From an uncultured Lachnospiraceae bacterium (lineage in GTDB: Bacteria; Bacillota; Clostridia; Lachnospirales; Lachnospiraceae), in assembly GCA_910585395.1 (NCBI GenBank), contig CAJUCK010000001.1, positions 107,703-142,995 of the forward strand: a DNA stretch of 35,293 nucleotides. Reading direction: 5' to 3'. The first letter of the stretch is position 1, and each line of letters begins with the position of its first letter. The position numbers and the translations under genes are program-made. Of this stretch, positions 31,859-35,293 are shown one piece after another. The notes beneath the pieces were generated by a model. It ran no database searches. It was not told where the DNA came from and was given only the letters and a program-made list of their open reading frames with translations.

Positions 31859-32929
31859 TCATATCTTCTGCAGACTGCTGGAATAATCGTGAATCTGCTG
31901 CATCATTACCGGAACAACCTCTTTTTCCGTTACATAAGCGTACATCCACTCAGCTGTCTTTTGCACGGCTTCTCTATAATTCCATACAGGTTTCCAGCCG
32001 AATATACTTTTTATTCTGGAACAGTCGAGTCTTAAAAAGTTTGCTTCATGCGGACCTTCATTTCCTTCTATGCTCCATCCTTGTTCATATCCTGTCAAAG
32101 CCTTCCATTCTGCACAGAAGGTTCTTACTAGTTTTTCTGTGGTAACGCAGGAAACCTCATCTGGCCCTACATTATAATTTCCTGCATATTTTATATCTTG
32201 ATATTGTTTTGCAGCGATCATTAGATAAGCAAATACTGGTTCCAAGACATGCTCATATGGGCGGACGGAGTAAGGATTGCGGAGTATGATGTTTTCTTTG
32301 CGTTCAACAGCCCGCAGACAGTCGGGGATAATACGATCTGGAGCAAAATCTCCGCCTCCAATGACATTTCCGGCTCTTGCAGTAGAAACAGACTTCTCTC
32401 TGCTGCCAGCAAAGAAGGAATTTTTGTAACTTTCCGTTATCAGCTCAGAACAAGATTTACTGTTGGAATAAGGGTCATCGCCATTCAATTCCTCATTTTC
32501 CCGATATCCCCATTCCCACTCTCTGTTTTTATAAACCTTGTCTGTAGTAACATTTAAAAACGATCTCACAGAATCACTCTGTCTCACACACTCCAGGATG
32601 TTTACCGTTCCCATCATATTTACATCATATGTATAAACTGGATTTTTATAGGATTCTCTTACTATCGGCTGAGCCGCCATGTGGATGACAATTTCTGGAC
32701 GGACAGTGTCAAATACTTTCTGCAATTGTTCAAGATTACGGACATCTCCCTGGATGGAATGGATTGATTTTCCTATTCCACTCAGTTCAAAAAGACTCGG
32801 CGTTGTGGGCGGCTGCAGAGAATATCCAGTAATCTGGGCGCCCATATCTTTTAAAACGTGGCACATCCAGCTTCCCTTAAAACCAGTATGGCCAGTTATC
32901 AAAACTTTTTTGTTGTGATAAAAATTCAT
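31859..32929 (-). CDS. rfbG: CDP-glucose 4,6-dehydratase
   Basis: A 356-residue extended SDR enzyme that converts CDP-glucose to CDP-4-keto-6-deoxyglucose. VLITGHTGFKGSWM is the NAD loop with the RfbG-specific GHTGFKG; HMAAQPIVRESYKNP, NVTTDKVYKNREW, GYRENEELNGDDPYSNSK (catalytic Tyr-x-x-x-Lys) and ARAGNVIGGGDFAPDRIIPD are all diagnostic. The ATG at 32929 is used because GGGAGG lies upstream and the length then matches the family; a TTG further up would place that site inside the gene. It follows rfbF, the standard CDP-sugar pair. Confidence 0.95.
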   Translation of the reverse strand: MNFYHNKKVLITGHTGFKGSWMCHVLKDMGAQITGYSLQPPTTPSLFELSGIGKSIHSIQGDVRNLEQLQKVFDTVRPEIVIHMAAQPIVRESYKNPVYTYDVNMMGTVNILECVRQSDSVRSFLNVTTDKVYKNREWEWGYRENEELNGDDPYSNSKSCSELITESYKNSFFAGSREKSVSTARAGNVIGGGDFAPDRIIPDCLRAVERKENIILRNPYSVRPYEHVLEPVFAYLMIAAKQYQDIKYAGNYNVGPDEVSCVTTEKLVRTFCAEWKALTGYEQGWSIEGNEGPHEANFLRLDCSRIKSIFGWKPVWNYREAVQKTAEWMYAYVTEKEVVPVMMQQIHDYSSSLQKI

Positions 32930-32957
32930 TTTTCTCTTACCTCCCAACCAGCGTCAT

Positions 32958-33731
32958 TTATTCCCACATTTTCCAGGGCGCCTGTCCGCTCTCCCACAGC
33001 TCTTCCAGCTTTTGCTTATCCCTCAATGTATCCATGCATTGCCAGAAGCCTCTGTGTTTATAGCACATTAGCTGACCTTCTCCTGCCAGCCGTTCTAATG
33101 GTTCATGCTCAAATATGGTGTTATCCCCGGTTATGTAATCCATGATCTTCGGTTCCAATACCATATAACCTCCGTTGATCCAGCTTGTATCCTCTTTAAT
33201 CTTTTCGCGGAAGGATGTTATCCTGTTACCTTCTATATCCATGACGCCGAACCGCCCTTCTGGCAAGACTGCCGTTAGTGTGGCCAGATTTCCCTGTTCC
33301 TGATGCTGTTTGACTAATTCATTGATATTAACATCAGACACTCCGTCGCCATACGTCAAAAGAAAGGTTTCATTTCCAATAAATTCTCTGACTCTTTTAA
33401 TTCGTCCGCCAGTATAAGTAGAGAATCCGGTATCCACTACGGTTACTTTCCACGGTTCAAAATTTTTTTCATGTACATTAATTTTATCTCCCTGGGTAAA
33501 ATCAAAGGTAAGATTGCTGTTGTATATAAAGTAGTTGGCAAACCATTCTTTAATTACTTCCTGCTTATATCCGGCGCATATGATAAATTCATGATAACCA
33601 TAATGAGAGTATTCCTTCATGATATGCCACAGGATTGGTTTGCCTCCAATCTCTATCATCGGCTTGGGTCTTAAATGGCTTTCTTCACTGATACGGGTTC
33701 CTAGTCCCCCGGCTAAAATCACAACTTTCAT
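32958..33731 (-). CDS. rfbF: Glucose-1-phosphate cytidylyltransferase
   Basis: A 257-residue nucleotidyltransferase that makes CDP-glucose from CTP and glucose-1-phosphate. MKVVILAGGLGTRISEESHL is the signature loop and RPKPMIEIGGKPILWHIMK follows at once; FLLTYGDGVSDVNI holds the metal Asp and GGYMVLEPKIMDYI the sugar-binding region, all as in RfbF. Directly upstream of rfbG in transcription order. A CDP-6-deoxy-4-hexulose 3-dehydrase (rfbH) is not visible in the window, so a 3,6-dideoxyhexose is not indicated. The ribosome binding site is weak. Confidence 0.95.
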   Translation of the reverse strand: MKVVILAGGLGTRISEESHLRPKPMIEIGGKPILWHIMKEYSHYGYHEFIICAGYKQEVIKEWFANYFIYNSNLTFDFTQGDKINVHEKNFEPWKVTVVDTGFSTYTGGRIKRVREFIGNETFLLTYGDGVSDVNINELVKQHQEQGNLATLTAVLPEGRFGVMDIEGNRITSFREKIKEDTSWINGGYMVLEPKIMDYITGDNTIFEHEPLERLAGEGQLMCYKHRGFWQCMDTLRDKQKLEELWESGQAPWKMWE

Positions 33732-33824
33732 TATATTTTCTGTACAGTGTACGATGACAATACGCCACTGATCTCCTCATGTTTTTTGCATTACGAAAAT
33801 AGCAATATCTCAGTTAAATAGAAT

Positions 33825-35129
33825 TTATGGTACGAACTCTGAGATAATATATTCATTCAATTCTCTGTCAAAAAATACCTGTTCTATCATGCCTGCTTCT
33901 TCCAATACTTTTTTGACTTGCTGGTGATATTCCATACTAAGTCCCAGGCAGATGCCGTAGTTCTTCTGCTGGGATATTATTTCTTTCACACCGTAAACCG
34001 GGTAGCCCATCAGCAGATCTGTATTTTCCTTTGCAGCCGATATCACAAAACCTGAAAATGATATGTTTTGTACCTCAAAAAATCGTGCATATCTTCTTGC
34101 TATCGGTCCGGCGCCATAAATTAATATTCCGTCATATTTTTTCCCCAATGAATTTAAATCGGTCTGCCACTTCCCGACACGTTTCTCTCTTTCCAAAAGC
34201 ACTTGTTCCGGTGTCATATATGCTATCTTTTTAAGAACATCTATTGGTATGTCGCAGAGCTTTGGAAAAACGTTTTTATATTGTCTGAAGATGTTATCAT
34301 CATAAATACCGTCAATTCGTTTCTGCAGCAGTGATTCTTCTGTTTCCAGAAGAGAATATTTCCCCAATTTAAGGAGAGCCATATCTTTATTTGTATAATA
34401 ATCCGGCAGAGTTTCTATTGTATTAACCCAGTCGACACATAGAACTTTAAAAAAGCGTTCATACCAGACAGTACGTTTTTTTAACTTTGAGCGGTAACAA
34501 AGAGATGCCCCGCTAATATGTTTTACACAAAACTGAGGCAATTCCAGCAACCTGTAAAAATAGAAACTTACCTGGCTGAATTCAAGATAGCCTTCTTTTA
34601 AAAATCTGTCTTCATATTTTTTCCAGCATACATCTTTCAGCATAGTGCTGCAGTTAAAGAGTAAAGCTCCCAGCAGAGTGGTGTGCCATGCGCAGTCACT
34701 AAGATACTCATTGCGGTCTTCATATACTCTGGTACCAAGTCCTTCTCTGTCTGTTGCATTGATATGAACCATATCATATTGAAGTGAAAGCTGAGGAAGG
34801 ATGGTATCTATTGCTTCTAAGGGATAATGTATGCCGTCCCCACACGGCCAGATAAAGTCATATTGATCTTTCATTTGATACTGTTGAAAAATTAGAAAAA
34901 TCTTTTTATAAACATTTATTTTTTCTGGAATACGAATATAATATAGAGAATGGATCTCCTTCTGACAGTCGTTTACTTTTTGCTTTGTCTCATCATCTGG
35001 ACTGGAATCATAGATATAGATGTCAATGTTCCGTTCGGCATAACCTGCTGCATACAGATCCAGGAATTCTGCTATCATATGAGGATGTTTATATGTAGGT
35101 ATACAAAATGCAATTTTTACTTCTGGCAT
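33825..35129 (-). CDS. Family 2 glycosyltransferase with C-terminal Rossmann-like module
   Basis: A 434-residue two-module protein. The N-terminal GT-A domain opens VKIAFCIPTYKHPHMIAEFL (residues 4-23), continues DIYIYDSSPDDET (36-48) and has DFIWPCGDGIHYP (91-103) at the place of the metal-binding acidic motif, so it is a GT2-like transferase. Residues about 330-425 form a Rossmann-like module (GILIYGAGPIARRYARFF, FSGFVISAAKENTD, YPVYGVKEII), alike in pattern to those at 9572 and 27273. No membrane segment is seen. It opens the visible part of the CDP-sugar operon, with AGGAGG before its ATG, and would transfer one of the operon's sugars. Donor and acceptor unknown. Confidence 0.82.
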   Translation of the reverse strand: MPEVKIAFCIPTYKHPHMIAEFLDLYAAGYAERNIDIYIYDSSPDDETKQKVNDCQKEIHSLYYIRIPEKINVYKKIFLIFQQYQMKDQYDFIWPCGDGIHYPLEAIDTILPQLSLQYDMVHINATDREGLGTRVYEDRNEYLSDCAWHTTLLGALLFNCSTMLKDVCWKKYEDRFLKEGYLEFSQVSFYFYRLLELPQFCVKHISGASLCYRSKLKKRTVWYERFFKVLCVDWVNTIETLPDYYTNKDMALLKLGKYSLLETEESLLQKRIDGIYDDNIFRQYKNVFPKLCDIPIDVLKKIAYMTPEQVLLEREKRVGKWQTDLNSLGKKYDGILIYGAGPIARRYARFFEVQNISFSGFVISAAKENTDLLMGYPVYGVKEIISQQKNYGICLGLSMEYHQQVKKVLEEAGMIEQVFFDRELNEYIISEFVP

Positions 35130-35150
35130 GATTCTATCCTCCTGTGATTC

Positions 35151-35293
35151 TTATATGTTATCTGTGTTTTCATTCGGATAAGGCAGGGCTGTGTCATTCC
35201 CGCGCCTTTGTGGAGCGCTCTGTCTGATCATTCGTATGAAATCAACGGCAGCTATATCTGCATATTTTTCGTGTATTTGCTTTTCAATTGCTT
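35151..35293 (-). CDS. C-terminal end of an unidentified upstream gene
   Basis: On the minus strand one frame is open from the window edge to a TAA at 35151-35153, giving 46 residues that include EKQIHEKYADIAAVDFIRMI and end NENTDNI. The other two frames have stops early. It ends 21 nt before the GT2 start with the GT2 ribosome binding site in between, consistent with another operon member cut by the window edge. No family can be recognised from so short a tail. Confidence 0.5.
   Translation of the reverse strand, partial: AIEKQIHEKYADIAAVDFIRMIRQSAPQRRGNDTALPYPNENTDNI

Overview
The window looks like a chromosomal flagellin-glycosylation / surface-carbohydrate island from an AT-rich, motile Firmicute, most likely a gut-type Lachnospiraceae (Clostridia). 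The evidence is the flagellin N-terminus (MVVQHNLTAMNANRQLGIT), the fliD-fliS-chaperone-flagellin gene order, AGGAGG ribosome binding sites, a SigD-type flagellin promoter and a CsrA-type hairpin in the flagellin leader. The genus call is inference.

Layout: (1) 1-2560, plus strand: the 3' end of fliD, fliS with a terminator, a FlgN/FliT-like chaperone gene broken by an in-frame TAG, and a compact 270-residue flagellin gene with its own SigD promoter and a strong terminator. (2) 2628-6159, minus strand: three tandem paralogous CgeB/DUF3880-like glycosyltransferases lying tail-to-tail with flagellin. (3) 6311-12684, plus strand: a lic-like operon with two LicD phosphotransferases (the second fused to a large N-terminal region of unknown function), a CDP-glycerol-phosphotransferase-like GT-B protein, a LicC-like cytidylyltransferase and an FkbM-type methyltransferase. 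(4) 12718-14104: a 74-nt palindrome, a lone tyrosine recombinase on the minus strand, and its promoter separated from the gene by an intrinsic terminator hairpin. (5) 14186-29168, minus strand: a 15-gene operon that holds a complete pseudaminic-acid-type route (pseB, pseC, a pseH-like acetyltransferase, pseG, pseI, an SpsF-type cytidylyltransferase) interleaved with enzymes the canonical route does not need: PIG-L deacetylase, amidohydrolase, methyltransferase, radical SAM/SPASM enzyme, ATP-grasp ligase, RraA-like protein, class III PLP aminotransferase and aldo/keto reductase. A large GT-B-like protein leads it. (6) 29440-35293, minus strand: a second operon, ending at a strong terminator, for a CDP-activated C-methylated 6-deoxyhexose (rfbF, rfbG, C-methyltransferase, a reductase/epimerase) plus a GT2 glycosyltransferase and the tail of one more gene.

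How the parts may work together (inference): the CgeB-like enzymes would build a short O-glycan on the Ser-rich centre of flagellin; the CDP-sugar and nonulosonic acid operons would supply unusual monosaccharides; the lic-like operon would add a phosphodiester-linked small alcohol or amino compound. The most novel-looking part is the expanded nonulosonic acid operon, whose extra enzymes suggest an acyl-exchanged, possibly amino-acid-substituted and methylated derivative. No tRNA, rRNA, CRISPR array or intact insertion sequence was seen.
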